The notes beneath the pieces were generated by a model that saw only the letters and a list, made by a program, of their open reading frames with translations, did no database searches and was not told the origin of the DNA. The translations under genes were made by a program, and so were the position numbers. A stretch of 64,000 nucleotides of DNA from Gottfriedia acidiceleris. Its GTDB lineage: Bacteria; Bacillota; Bacilli; Bacillales; Bacillaceae_G. The DNA lies in assembly GCF_004138285.1 (NCBI RefSeq), contig NZ_SCFN01000015.1, positions 1-64,000 of the forward strand, written 5' to 3'. Shown piece after piece: positions 17,384-25,349 of the stretch (the first letter of the stretch is position 1; every line of letters starts with the position of its first letter).

Positions 17384-17608
17384 ATGTACATTGGGAGAGA
17401 TCTTTCAGAATTATCAATGACTCCAAAAACGCAATGGAGAGACAGTGAATTAGAATACTATCATCATTCACTTCAGCAAATTACTGGTTATTTAAATATT
17501 GAAGGTAGCACAATGCAAAAAGAAATTATAAAAGAAATTGAATCTCGTGGTGGTCTTCATAGAAATGAAGCAGACTGGACTAGTGGTACACGCCCTACTA
17601 TAGACTAA
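17384..17608 (+). CDS. yfhS: YfhS family protein
   Basis: A 74-residue small protein, MYIGRDLSELSM..., of unknown function. It resembles B. subtilis YfhS, which also lies between mutY and sspE. GAGGAGGTTTTAT places the start at ATG 17384; the frame is open further upstream but has no other ribosome-binding site. Composition is soluble, with no membrane segment or motif. A sporulation link is only inferred from location. Confidence 0.75.
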   Translation: MYIGRDLSELSMTPKTQWRDSELEYYHHSLQQITGYLNIEGSTMQKEIIKEIESRGGLHRNEADWTSGTRPTID

Positions 17609-17625
17609 CAAATTTAAGATAACCA

Positions 17626-17657
17626 CAAAAAATCCCAACACGTTGTTGGGATTTTTT
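17626..17657. terminator. bidirectional terminator between yfhS and mutY
   Basis: Core stem CCCAACA/TGTTGGG with a 3-nt loop, extended by A tracts and T tracts on both sides, so it can end both convergent genes. Confidence 0.9.
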
Positions 17658-17669
17658 TGTGGTCAATAT

Positions 17670-18767
17670 TTAAAGTAGTTTTTCGATTTGCTGATAAATT
17701 TTTTGATGCACTACCGGAAACGGCAGCTCTTTACACTCATCTAATGTAACCCATTTCTGATTACTTGATAAACTCCCCTCATTTACTGCTTCTCCAACAT
17801 AAACTTCCATTTTCCATACAAGATGTGAAAAAACATGCTCAATATTAAATTGATAAGATAAACCTTCAACTTCTAATTGAGATTCTTGATTTAAGAAGAA
17901 GCTAAGCGTATCACTTTTAGATAGCATCGTTGATTGTAATTCAGCAGTTGGAAACTCCCACATATTAGCAAGTAATCCACTAGAAGGTCTTTGTTGAATT
18001 AAATATTGATTATTTCTATTCTTAATGACACCAACTGCTAAATCAATTGGTTTTGGTGCCTTCTTTTTACTTTTTATAGGTAACTCAGTAACAACTCCAG
18101 TTTCGAAAGCTAAACATTGTTCTCTCACAGGACATAGTAAACATGCAGGATTTGTTGGTGTACAAATTAATGCACCCAGCTCCATTAAACCTTGATTAAA
18201 AGCAGATGGATCTTCATGGCTAATTAAAGCTCTTACAGCTTGTTCAAAAATTTTTCGGTTTTTAGGTACACCAATGTCCTCCCAAATTGTTAATATTCTA
18301 GATAATACCCTCATTACATTCCCATCAACTGCTGGCTCTGGTTTTCCATATGCAATACTAAGGATAGCTCCAGCAGTATATGGTCCTACGCCTTTTAATT
18401 TGCTTATTAATTCTGGCGTATCTGGTACTTTCCCTGAATACTCTTCATGGACTTCTCGTACAGCCGATTGCAAATTTCTAGCTCTAGAATAATAACCAAG
18501 TCCTTCCCATGCCTTTAGTACTTTTTCTTCCTCGGCATTCGCCAAGTCAGCAATAGTAGGGAAATTTTGCATAAACTTATTATAAAAAGGGATTACTGTA
18601 TCTACACGTGTTTGCTGAAGCATTATTTCTGAAACCCATACTCGATATGGGTCTTTATTCTTTCTCCAAGGTAAATCTCTCTGTTCTGCTAAAAACCAAT
18701 TAACTAAATTATTTTTAAAGTCATTTTTGGGGAAAACTTCTAATGTCTTATTTAAATCATTATTCAT
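17670..18767 (-). CDS. mutY: A/G-specific adenine glycosylase
   Basis: A 365-residue base-excision repair enzyme that removes adenine mispaired with 8-oxoguanine. The helix-hairpin-helix LKGVGPYTAG (124-133) is followed by catalytic D148 (AVDGN). E47 in SEIMLQQT is the other catalytic acid. The 4Fe-4S ligands are C202, C209, C212 and C218 (C-x6-C-x2-C-x5-C). The C-terminal part from about residue 235 is the Nudix-like domain that recognises 8-oxoG. AGAAAGG precedes ATG 18767. It is divergent from yfhP, in its B. subtilis position (fabL is absent here). Confidence 0.95.
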   Translation of the reverse strand: MNNDLNKTLEVFPKNDFKNNLVNWFLAEQRDLPWRKNKDPYRVWVSEIMLQQTRVDTVIPFYNKFMQNFPTIADLANAEEEKVLKAWEGLGYYSRARNLQSAVREVHEEYSGKVPDTPELISKLKGVGPYTAGAILSIAYGKPEPAVDGNVMRVLSRILTIWEDIGVPKNRKIFEQAVRALISHEDPSAFNQGLMELGALICTPTNPACLLCPVREQCLAFETGVVTELPIKSKKKAPKPIDLAVGVIKNRNNQYLIQQRPSSGLLANMWEFPTAELQSTMLSKSDTLSFFLNQESQLEVEGLSYQFNIEHVFSHLVWKMEVYVGEAVNEGSLSSNQKWVTLDECKELPFPVVHQKIYQQIEKLL

Positions 18768-18852
18768 AACTTATACCTTTCTCTAACATCTATATGTTTT
18801 GTTAATAGTCAATACTATAAAAATTAAAAGGGTAAGTAAAGGGAGGAACTAA

Positions 18853-19824
18853 ATGGATACTGGTACTCATCTTGTAATGGGATTTACACTTGGCGGATTA
18901 GCAACCCTGAGTCCTATTGTCCTACATGACCCACATTTGACAAACTCACTCTTATTAACAACAATCATCGGATCACAATTACCAGACAGTGACACGATAT
19001 TAAAATTAAGAAATAACGCAAAATATTTAAAACATCATCGTGGAATTACGCATTCAATTCCAGCAGTCATTTTATGGACATTATCACTTTCTGCGCTTAT
19101 GACATTATTTAACAACAGAGAACACTTTGGACTCTATTTATTCTGGTCTTTTCTTGCAGTAAGTGTGCACGTATTCGTTGATTTATTTAATGCCTACGGA
19201 ACCCAAGCACTAAGGCCTTTTTCAAAACGCTGGATTGCTTTTGGCATCATAAACACTTTCGATCCAATTATTTTTGCAATCCATTTAGTTGGAGTTCCAT
19301 TTGTTATTTTTCATTTTAGAGCTGGTCCAATCTGTGTCATGCTCTATTTCATTATGATTTTTTACTATGCGTTTAGATATCGACAAAAACAAATCGTGAT
19401 TCAAACAGTCACAAAAAAATTACCAGATGTAAAACGCGTCTATGTTTCACCTTCTATAAAATACACTCATTATCATATTGTAGCAAGTACAGATTCACAT
19501 CATTACGTTGGAAAAATAAAGAAAAGAATCTTTAAAATCCACGACGTATTTAAAAGAATCCCTTTACCAGTAATTGAAGACGTAAAAGCAGCCTTTAAAG
19601 ACGAAAACGTTAAATCCTTTCTAGCATTTTCACCAGTTTACATTTGGGAATTGATTGGACATGACGACCATAAAGAATTAAGACTAATCGATCTAAGGTA
19701 TCGAACCGAAACATACTACCCATTTGTTGCAGTAGTCAAATTCGACTACGAACATAATATTATCAGTTCATTCACTGGCTGGATCTTTAGTGAGAAAAAA
19801 TTGCAGAAAAAACTAAAAGCTTAA
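18853..19824 (+). CDS. yfhP: YfhP-like membrane-bound metal-dependent hydrolase (YdjM family)
   Basis: A 323-residue membrane protein. The N-terminal half has five or so helices plus the YdjM/LexA-binding family pattern of conserved His and Asp: MDTGTHLVMGF, SQLPDSD, HHRGITHS and HVFVDLFNAYGTQ. These likely bind a metal. The C-terminal 130 residues are a soluble domain. GGGAGGAACTAA precedes ATG 18853. The related B. subtilis protein has been linked to negative control of surfactin production; I infer nothing beyond the family. Confidence 0.85.
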   Translation: MDTGTHLVMGFTLGGLATLSPIVLHDPHLTNSLLLTTIIGSQLPDSDTILKLRNNAKYLKHHRGITHSIPAVILWTLSLSALMTLFNNREHFGLYLFWSFLAVSVHVFVDLFNAYGTQALRPFSKRWIAFGIINTFDPIIFAIHLVGVPFVIFHFRAGPICVMLYFIMIFYYAFRYRQKQIVIQTVTKKLPDVKRVYVSPSIKYTHYHIVASTDSHHYVGKIKKRIFKIHDVFKRIPLPVIEDVKAAFKDENVKSFLAFSPVYIWELIGHDDHKELRLIDLRYRTETYYPFVAVVKFDYEHNIISSFTGWIFSEKKLQKKLKA

Positions 19825-19846
19825 TTCGTTTTATCTTCTAATAAAA

Positions 19847-19881
19847 AATAACCCTTAGCAATTTTTTTGCTAAGGGTTATT
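19847..19881. terminator. bidirectional terminator between yfhP and yfhJ
   Basis: A 15-bp perfect stem AATAACCCTTAGCAA/TTGCTAAGGGTTATT with a short T loop, shared by the convergent genes. Confidence 0.9.
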
Positions 19882-19884
19882 TAA

Positions 19885-20163
19885 TTAATGAAGAAGATTA
19901 TCCTTCTCTTTCGTTTCGATAATTTCTAAACCAGGTGGCTTTGCAATTTTTATATCTGTTTCATGCAAGTATTTTCCATATTGGAAAATAAACTGTTGAA
20001 CAACCTTTTTAGACATTTGTTCTCCATGATATTCTCCAGCTTTAGCATAAGTTGCTTCAAAATCTTCCCACAGCCATTCAACCCAAATTTTTGCTTGTGA
20101 GTATGTTAAATGGCTATTTTCTTTAAGTAATAGCTCAGTTAATTGCTCTAAATATTTCTCCAT
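19885..20163 (-). CDS. yfhJ: YfhJ (WVELL domain) family protein
   Basis: A 92-residue soluble protein of unknown function. The IWVEWLWEDFEATYAKAG segment matches the WVELL motif that defines the YfhJ family in Bacillus. GGAAGGTGTAATTT precedes ATG 20163. It is divergent from sspK and convergent with yfhP, as in related genomes. Confidence 0.85.
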   Translation of the reverse strand: MEKYLEQLTELLLKENSHLTYSQAKIWVEWLWEDFEATYAKAGEYHGEQMSKKVVQQFIFQYGKYLHETDIKIAKPPGLEIIETKEKDNLLH

Positions 20164-20281
20164 AAATTACACCTTCCAATTTTTAAACATTTATTATAAT
20201 CATATCTAAATTCAAAATGGTCATCATAACGATGATGGTTCATTTCATCAATTAGTTTTATCACTAGGAGGGATTTTTAAG

Positions 20282-20437
20282 ATGACAACAAAAAGTGAAC
20301 GTTTTTCAAAACAAAAGCATGATATGGCTATTGATGGTAATATAGATTACAAATCACAAAATGCTTCTATCCGTCCAAATGGGAGCATTAATACAAATCC
20401 ACAAGATCGTATGGCAAAAAGTAATCGTGATGAATAG
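20282..20437 (+). CDS. sspK: small acid-soluble spore protein K
   Basis: A 51-residue protein beginning MTTKSERFSKQKHD. The second half NASIRPNGSINTNPQDRM carries the SspK signature (ASKRPNGSINTHPQERM in relatives). The strong site AGGAGGGATTTTAAG precedes ATG 20282. Minor spore-core protein, expected to be made in the forespore. It lies between yfhJ and yfhH as in B. subtilis. Confidence 0.85.
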   Translation: MTTKSERFSKQKHDMAIDGNIDYKSQNASIRPNGSINTNPQDRMAKSNRDE

Positions 20438-20443
20438 AAATTT

Positions 20444-20470
20444 AACCAGGGTTTTTACATCCCTGGTTTC
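20444..20470. terminator. bidirectional terminator between sspK and yfhH
   Basis: Stem AACCAGGG/CCCTGGTT with a T-rich 9-nt loop and a short T tract. It overlaps the 3' end of yfhH. Confidence 0.75.
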
Positions 20471-20778
20471 TTTAATAATGCGATTGGGATTCCTATTTCT
20501 TCTTCACTAGTGCTTTTATGACCCCAAGCAAAAATACCATTCATGTATGTGATCATAAATAATACTCCAGGTTCCTCAATTAATTCATATTGCTCGCCAG
20601 GAATAAATTGACTTGCGTCTAATAAATATGATTGAGCCATCGTTTTTTTACGAAGGATAACTTCAAGTTCATTGATCATATCCATTTGTTCAGCTTTTCT
20701 AGCTTGATGATTCAAATTGCTAATTTCTTGAACTAATTCATCTTTCGTTAAGTCACTATATCGTTTTGGAATTTCCAT
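20455..20778 (-). CDS. yfhH: YfhH family protein
   Basis: A 107-residue soluble protein with an N-terminal charged helix (LTKDELVQEISNLNHQA) and a C-terminal small beta domain (LFMITYMNGIFAWGH). It is the YfhH/DUF1811 family, of unknown biochemical role, found next to recX in Bacillus. AGAGGAGACTTAAA precedes ATG 20778, which follows recX on the same strand after 95 bp. Confidence 0.85.
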   Translation of the reverse strand: MEIPKRYSDLTKDELVQEISNLNHQARKAEQMDMINELEVILRKKTMAQSYLLDASQFIPGEQYELIEEPGVLFMITYMNGIFAWGHKSTSEEEIGIPIALLKKPGM

Positions 20779-20873
20779 TTTAAGTCTCCTCTAAATCATT
20801 TAGATATATTTATTATATCAAGCTAATAACAGACAACCAATTGTTTTGAACTTTGTCTACATACTACAATTAA

Positions 20874-21689
20874 TTAGTTTTCTTCCTCTTCTAAAATTAA
20901 AATCGCTTTTTCAATTAGATCAATTGGAAAACCTTTTCGAAATAATACTGTTTTCATTTTTTGGTTATATTCCCAACCACTTAATTTTTCATATTTTTTT
21001 TTCGCTTTTCTAGCATGTATTAATAAAGCTTGTAATTCATCATCTTCTTCACTTTCATACTGTGTTTCTTCAATTGCAATCGAAGCGATGTTAGCAGAAT
21101 ATCCTTTTCTTCTCAGCAGTTCTTCAAGTTTTGCTTTTTTTTGATTTGTTGAGTACTTTGAAAGTGCAGAAACTTTTTTTTGGCAAAGTGAAATAGCATG
21201 TTGAATTTGTTTATCTATTGAAAATAAAATTAAGCTTTTCTCTATTACAGAATTGTGAATACCTTTTGCTAATAGCTCATTCTTAATGATTGATGGTCCT
21301 TTCAACGTCGTATTAATAGACGTACGGACATAACTTTCAGCATATTTTTCTTCATTAATATACCCTTCTTCTACAAGTCGGATAATTGTAGTTTGTATTG
21401 TATCAATTAAGAATTCTTGCTTTGTTAAATATTGTTCTATTTCTTTTTTTGTTCTCATCATTCTAGATAAATAAACAATACTAGAAAGATATGCCTTTCT
21501 AAGTTGATCGGCATTTAATATCTCTTCTAGTTCAAATGGCTCAAATGATTGACCTTTTTTTATATTAAATTTAACAAGAGTATCAGCGTCTACACTAAAC
21601 GAATACTCTTCACCATTACCACTATCTGTGTAAATATTAAATCGTTCTTTATTTAATTTTTGAACTTGAATTTTCGTAATAATAGACAT
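20874..21689 (-). CDS. recX: recombination regulator RecX
   Basis: A 271-residue helical-repeat protein that binds RecA filaments and modulates strand exchange. The RecX three-helix repeats are seen as LSRMMRTKKEIEQYL, then GYINEEKYAESYVRT, then KGPSIIKNELLAKGI and further degenerate copies toward the C-terminus. TTGAGGTAAATT precedes ATG 21689. It is first of a recX-yfhH pair and divergent from yfhF. Length and order match Bacillus recX (yfhG). Confidence 0.92.
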   Translation of the reverse strand: MSIITKIQVQKLNKERFNIYTDSGNGEEYSFSVDADTLVKFNIKKGQSFEPFELEEILNADQLRKAYLSSIVYLSRMMRTKKEIEQYLTKQEFLIDTIQTTIIRLVEEGYINEEKYAESYVRTSINTTLKGPSIIKNELLAKGIHNSVIEKSLILFSIDKQIQHAISLCQKKVSALSKYSTNQKKAKLEELLRRKGYSANIASIAIEETQYESEEDDELQALLIHARKAKKKYEKLSGWEYNQKMKTVLFRKGFPIDLIEKAILILEEEEN

Positions 21690-21768
21690 AATTTACCTCA
21701 AAAGAAATTTTGTTTTTATGTACACATAAAAATAATAATATCATATTATGTATTAAGGAGATGCGTGG

Positions 21769-22665
21769 ATGAAGATTCTTCTTACAGGCGGTACAGGGTT
21801 TATTGGATCTCAATTAATAAATGAATTTATTCGACATGAATTTAAATGTTATATTGTCACCAGAAATATAAGAACATCATCTAATCCATTTATTACTTAT
21901 ATTAATTGGGATCAATTAACCTCGAATTCTTTTCGGGAGTCCATTGACATAGTCATTAACTTAGCTGGTGAATCAATAAACAGCGGTAGGTGGACTAAGC
22001 AATTAAAAGACAAAATTCTACAAAGTCGTATAAAATCAACAAATATTCTAATTACATGGTTTGAAAGACAAGCCCATCGTCCAAACCTTTTTATTAATGC
22101 TAGCGCAATAGGGTTTTATGGAACCTCTCAATCTATAACTTTTAATGAACATGACAAGCCTATTTCAAATGATTTTTTAGCATCAACTGTGAGAGAATGG
22201 GAAACTGTTGCCAAAAAAGCTGAAGAACTGGGAATTCGGACTATTCTCGCTAGATTTGGTCTAGTTTTAGGATTAAACGGTGGAGCACTTCCAAAAATGA
22301 TTTTGCCTTATAAATTGTTTATTGGAGGTCCAATCGGAAAAGGTAACCAGTGGATATCTTGGATTCATGAGAAGGATGTTGTTGGCTTAATACTTCATAT
22401 GATAAAAAATACGGAAATTAGGGGGCCATTCAATTTAGTGTCACCTAATCCAGTAACAATGAACGAGTTTAGCACATCCCTTTCAGTAGCTTTACATCGA
22501 CCAAATAAATTAAAAGTTCCAAATTTTGCCCTTCAACTATTACTAGGTGAAATGAGTATGCTAGTTTTAGAAGGTCAAAAAGTTATGCCTTCTAAAGCCA
22601 TTCAAACTAATTATAACTTTCAATTCCCATCTTTAAAAGAAGCTTTACTGTTAACTTTAAATTAG
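21769..22665 (+). CDS. yfhF: TIGR01777 family epimerase/oxidoreductase (YfhF)
   Basis: A 298-residue extended short-chain dehydrogenase/epimerase fold. It has the NAD(P)-binding GGTGFIGS at residues 7-14, NLAGESI typical of the SulA/TIGR01777 group, and a C-terminal DUF1731-like segment (VPNFALQLLLGEMSMLVLEGQ). Substrate unknown. AAGGAG precedes ATG 21769. An amidohydrolase gene follows after only 18 bp, so the two may share a transcript. Confidence 0.88.
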   Translation: MKILLTGGTGFIGSQLINEFIRHEFKCYIVTRNIRTSSNPFITYINWDQLTSNSFRESIDIVINLAGESINSGRWTKQLKDKILQSRIKSTNILITWFERQAHRPNLFINASAIGFYGTSQSITFNEHDKPISNDFLASTVREWETVAKKAEELGIRTILARFGLVLGLNGGALPKMILPYKLFIGGPIGKGNQWISWIHEKDVVGLILHMIKNTEIRGPFNLVSPNPVTMNEFSTSLSVALHRPNKLKVPNFALQLLLGEMSMLVLEGQKVMPSKAIQTNYNFQFPSLKEALLLTLN

Positions 22666-22683
22666 TATTTGAAAGGATTTATC

Positions 22684-23814
22684 ATGAATCTATTATTTAA
22701 AAATGCAACCATTTTCCCCATTACATCTCAAGTTTTATATAATCATGATTTGTTAATTGAAAATGGGAAAATTAAAGAAATTGCACCTGAGATTTTTTCG
22801 ATTGAAGATCAAACGATTGTCGTAGAATGTGCAGGAAAACCACTTTTTCCTGGTTTTATTGATGTACACACTCACTTAGGACTATATGACGAAGGAACTG
22901 GTTGGGCTGGAAATGATGCGAATGAAACAATTGAGGTATTGACTCCACATATTCGATCAATGGATGGAATATTGCCACTTGATGTTGCTTTTACTGATGC
23001 GATCCAACATGGAATTACAACAGCTCATATCATGCCTGGTAGTGGAAATGTAATTGGTGGAACAACTTGTACAATTAAAACATATGGTAAAAGTATCGAT
23101 AAAATGATTATTCAAGAGCCGTCTGGATTGAAAATCGCTTTTGGTGAAAATCCAAAAAGAACTCACAGTAACGGGAATAAAGAATCAATTACTAGAATGG
23201 GTATTATGGGAATGCTTCGTGAAGCATTCTATGAAGCTAAAAACTCGCATAACCCAGATGACTTTCGAATTTTACCAATTATTAAAGCTTTAAATAGAGA
23301 AATTCCAGTGCGAATTCATGCTCATCGTGCAGATGATATTTTATCAGCTATACGTTTTGGCGAAGAATTTAACTTAGATATACGAATTGAACATTGTACA
23401 GAAGGTCATTTAATTATTGACCATCTAAAGGATCGAAACCTTCAAGTATCTGTTGGTCCTACATTAACTAGACGTTCAAAAATCGAATTAAAAAATAAAT
23501 CCTGGACTACATACAAAGCTCTTGCTGATATTGGGGTAAGTGTTTCAATTACAACTGACCATCCTTATACGCCAATTCAGTATTTAAATGTATGTGCAGC
23601 TATAGCAGTTCGAGAAGGTTTACCTGAGCTCGAAGCTTTAAAAGCAATTACAATCAATCCAGCAAAAAACCTTAATTTATCTCATAGAATTGGTAGCTTA
23701 GAGATTGGTAAAGATGGTGATGTAGTATTATGGTCCCATCATCCGTTTCATTATATGGCTAAACCATTACTCACTGTCATAGATGGTAGAATTGTGTATA
23801 AAAATATCGAATAA
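22684..23814 (+). CDS. amidohydrolase family protein (imidazolonepropionase-like)
   Basis: A 376-residue metal-dependent hydrolase of the amidohydrolase superfamily. It carries DVHTHLGL (metal ligands), the substrate-loop ITTAHIMPGSGNVIGG, further His in IHAHRADD and IEHCTEGH, and the late Asp in TTDHPYTP, with C-terminal composite-domain strands. It is closest in pattern to COG1228 proteins, which hydrolyse cyclic amides or dipeptide-like substrates. GAAAGGATTTATC places ATG 22684; an in-frame TTG at 22669 is less likely. A hairpin follows the stop. Confidence 0.85.
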   Translation: MNLLFKNATIFPITSQVLYNHDLLIENGKIKEIAPEIFSIEDQTIVVECAGKPLFPGFIDVHTHLGLYDEGTGWAGNDANETIEVLTPHIRSMDGILPLDVAFTDAIQHGITTAHIMPGSGNVIGGTTCTIKTYGKSIDKMIIQEPSGLKIAFGENPKRTHSNGNKESITRMGIMGMLREAFYEAKNSHNPDDFRILPIIKALNREIPVRIHAHRADDILSAIRFGEEFNLDIRIEHCTEGHLIIDHLKDRNLQVSVGPTLTRRSKIELKNKSWTTYKALADIGVSVSITTDHPYTPIQYLNVCAAIAVREGLPELEALKAITINPAKNLNLSHRIGSLEIGKDGDVVLWSHHPFHYMAKPLLTVIDGRIVYKNIE

Positions 23815-23881
23815 TTTTAGTTTGCAATTTGAACAAAATCGTTTATTATAGTATAGTAAGAACGTTTGCGGTAAATTAAAT

Positions 23882-23905
23882 AGAAAGTGTGAAAACACTT
23901 TTCTT
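23882..23905 (+). terminator. terminator of the amidohydrolase gene
   Basis: Stem AGAAAGTGT/ACACTTTTCT with one bulged T and a GAAA tetraloop, followed by a T-containing tract. Confidence 0.6.
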
Positions 23906-23913
23906 ATATAGTA

Positions 23914-23987
23914 TTTTAACGGGAAAGGCAAATGGTGAGCCACCAGTAAATCGCTGGTCCTAGTGGGTTCGATTCCCACCCCGAAAT
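23914..23987 (+). ncRNA. tRNA-like (pseudo-tRNA) RNA element
   Basis: The stretch folds as a cloverleaf. The D-arm is GGC/GCC (23927-23929 with 23939-23941), whose loop contains GG. The anticodon arm is ACCAG/CTGGT (23942-23946 with 23954-23958), with a 7-nt loop TAAATCG. A 4-nt variable region follows, then a perfect T-arm GTGGG/CCCAC (23963-23979) with loop TTCGATT. The acceptor is irregular: CGGG/CCCG pairs, then two unpaired A residues, then TTT/AAA. The loop lacks T at position 33 and no CCA is encoded, so it should not decode as a normal tRNA. It lies after a terminator and before a GNAT gene. B. cereus is known to carry a noncoding tRNA-like RNA (tRNA-Other); homology to it is untested. 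Confidence 0.6.
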
Positions 23988-24131
23988 TTTAGGGTGCATT
24001 AAAAAATTATTCATAATTTATTCATAGTTAATGCGCTTCACAGGACTTTAAATTTTATTGTTTAGTCCTCACAAAAATTTCGCGGGTGGCGTAACCTTCT
24101 TTCGCTACCCTTATTATGAGGAGGAGTAGAG

Positions 24132-24692
24132 ATGCTGAAACAGCGAGATTTACAAGATTGTTCTGTACTTTTTGAACTTATGGTACATCCTGATGTCTTT
24201 CCCTTTGTGCGCCATAAAGCAAATTCGTACGAAGAATTTCTATTTATCACAAAGCAAGCAATCGAACTAGAAGAACAAGGAAAAATGATATCAAGAACAA
24301 TCTTAGATGAGTGGGGTAACCCTATTGGTAACATTTCTTTACATGATATTGAAGATGGATATGGCTTTTTAGGAACTTGGTTAGGCAAACCTTTTCACGG
24401 AATGGGTTATAACAAACCAGCAAAAGACGCTTTCTTCCATGAGTTATTTCACGATTTAGGAATAAACTCTATTTTTATGCGTATTCGTAAAGTTAATAAG
24501 CGCTCTTTTTATGCTGCAAGTAAACTACCATACGCATCATTAGCAAATGAATCACGTAAATGTTTATATGATGAAATTAATCAAAATGAAGAAATTTACG
24601 ATTTATTTGAAATCACTAAAGACAATTATTTATTGCATACAATGCGTGAAGATTACCAACAACATGAAGTTACACATTTAAAAGAAGCTTAA
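24132..24692 (+). CDS. GNAT family N-acetyltransferase
   Basis: A 186-residue acetyl-CoA-dependent N-acyltransferase of the RimJ/RimL-like type. Acceptor-side residues include FPFVRHKANSYEEF. The acetyl-CoA region is GTWLGKPFHGMGYNKPAKDAFF, followed by the INSIFMRIRKVNKRS strand and helix typical of ribosomal-protein or aminoglycoside-type GNATs. Substrate unknown. GAGGAGGAGTAGAG precedes ATG 24132. The upstream 300 bp contain the tRNA-like element and a GGGTGGCG...CGCTACCC inverted repeat (about 24083-24110). Confidence 0.88.
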   Translation: MLKQRDLQDCSVLFELMVHPDVFPFVRHKANSYEEFLFITKQAIELEEQGKMISRTILDEWGNPIGNISLHDIEDGYGFLGTWLGKPFHGMGYNKPAKDAFFHELFHDLGINSIFMRIRKVNKRSFYAASKLPYASLANESRKCLYDEINQNEEIYDLFEITKDNYLLHTMREDYQQHEVTHLKEA

Positions 24693-24760
24693 TTTAGTAT
24701 ACCAGCCACAAAAAATGGAGAGACTTACTAAGGATTTTATAACTTAGCGAGGTGTTTTTT

Positions 24761-24886
24761 GTGGATAAACGAAAAGATAAAACGAGACGAAATTTAAGTT
24801 CTACTCAAGAAGTATTATATGCAAAGGAATTTAAGAGAGCTGATCGTGCTGCAGGTTATACTAATTTTAATGGAATAGGCAAATAA
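24761..24886 (+). CDS. yfhE: YfhE family small protein
   Basis: A 41-residue basic protein starting at GTG 24761 with GAGGTG upstream. The sequence DKRKDKTRRNLSSTQEVLY...EFKRADRAAGY carries the YfhE signature (STQEVLY, EFKxADRAA). Function unknown; conserved in spore-forming Bacillaceae near yfhF, as here. A strong terminator follows directly. Confidence 0.8.
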   Translation: MDKRKDKTRRNLSSTQEVLYAKEFKRADRAAGYTNFNGIGK

Positions 24887-24893
24887 TTTTTTC

Positions 24894-24922
24894 AAAAAGG
24901 CTTTCTTAGGAAGCCTTTTTTT
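24894..24922 (+). terminator. terminator of yfhE
   Basis: Stem AAAAAGGCTT/AAGCCTTTTT with a 7-nt loop and a long T tract. Confidence 0.9.
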
Positions 24923-24992
24923 GTTTTTCTAGAATAACTTTACAACCAGTAATACTCCGTATAAACATCTTTCAAAATTTACAATATCTTAA

Positions 24993-25172
24993 TTAAATTT
25001 CACTTGATTCAATAATATAAACCGAAGACGGTCTAACATAATATTCCTTACTAAGTTTTTCTTTTATTCGATGCATTTCATCTTCAATTTTTTCTCCTCG
25101 AACAAAAGATCCCCCTTCGATTCCATTCTGATCATCTAGTAAAACATACCACGAAAATCGAAACTCCTTCAT
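24993..25172 (-). CDS. hypothetical 59-residue protein
   Basis: A short open frame with a proper site (AAAGGGTGAATTTTT) before ATG 25172. The product MKEFRFSWYVLLDDQNGIEG... ends RPSSVYIIESSEI. It looks like a small alpha/beta domain: strand, GGSFVRG turn, charged helix (EKIEDEMHRIKEKLSKEYY), strand. I do not recognise a family. It occupies the 400-bp stretch between yfhE and pflA and runs the same way as pflA. Confidence 0.6.
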   Translation of the reverse strand: MKEFRFSWYVLLDDQNGIEGGSFVRGEKIEDEMHRIKEKLSKEYYVRPSSVYIIESSEI

Positions 25173-25288
25173 AAAAATTCACCCTTTAAAATAAGAAACT
25201 ATAAATAACTATTTTTCATTATATTCACGAACCTCAAATTTATTTTAGTCAATCGTCTAAATAATAATAAAAAGCTTATAAAATAAAC

Positions 25289-25329
25289 TGTCCTTTAAAT
25301 GTTAGACGCCTACTAACATTTAAAGGACA
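25289..25329 (-). terminator. terminator of pflA
   Basis: A 17-bp perfect stem TGTCCTTTAAATGTTAG with its complement, 7-nt loop, followed on the bottom strand by a T-rich tract. Confidence 0.85.
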
Positions 25330-25349
25330 ATTCAAAGTAATTAGTTTTA

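Noticed and set aside
23767-23979. A 70-codon bottom-strand frame starting MGIEPTRTSDLL
   Set aside because: It is the antisense of the tRNA-like element and the amidohydrolase end; no ribosome-binding site. Such peptides are common artefacts of antisense tRNA sequence.
24083-24110. T-box leader
   Set aside because: GGGTGGCG is only a partial match; the following bases do not fit ACCGCG and no specifier stem is evident.
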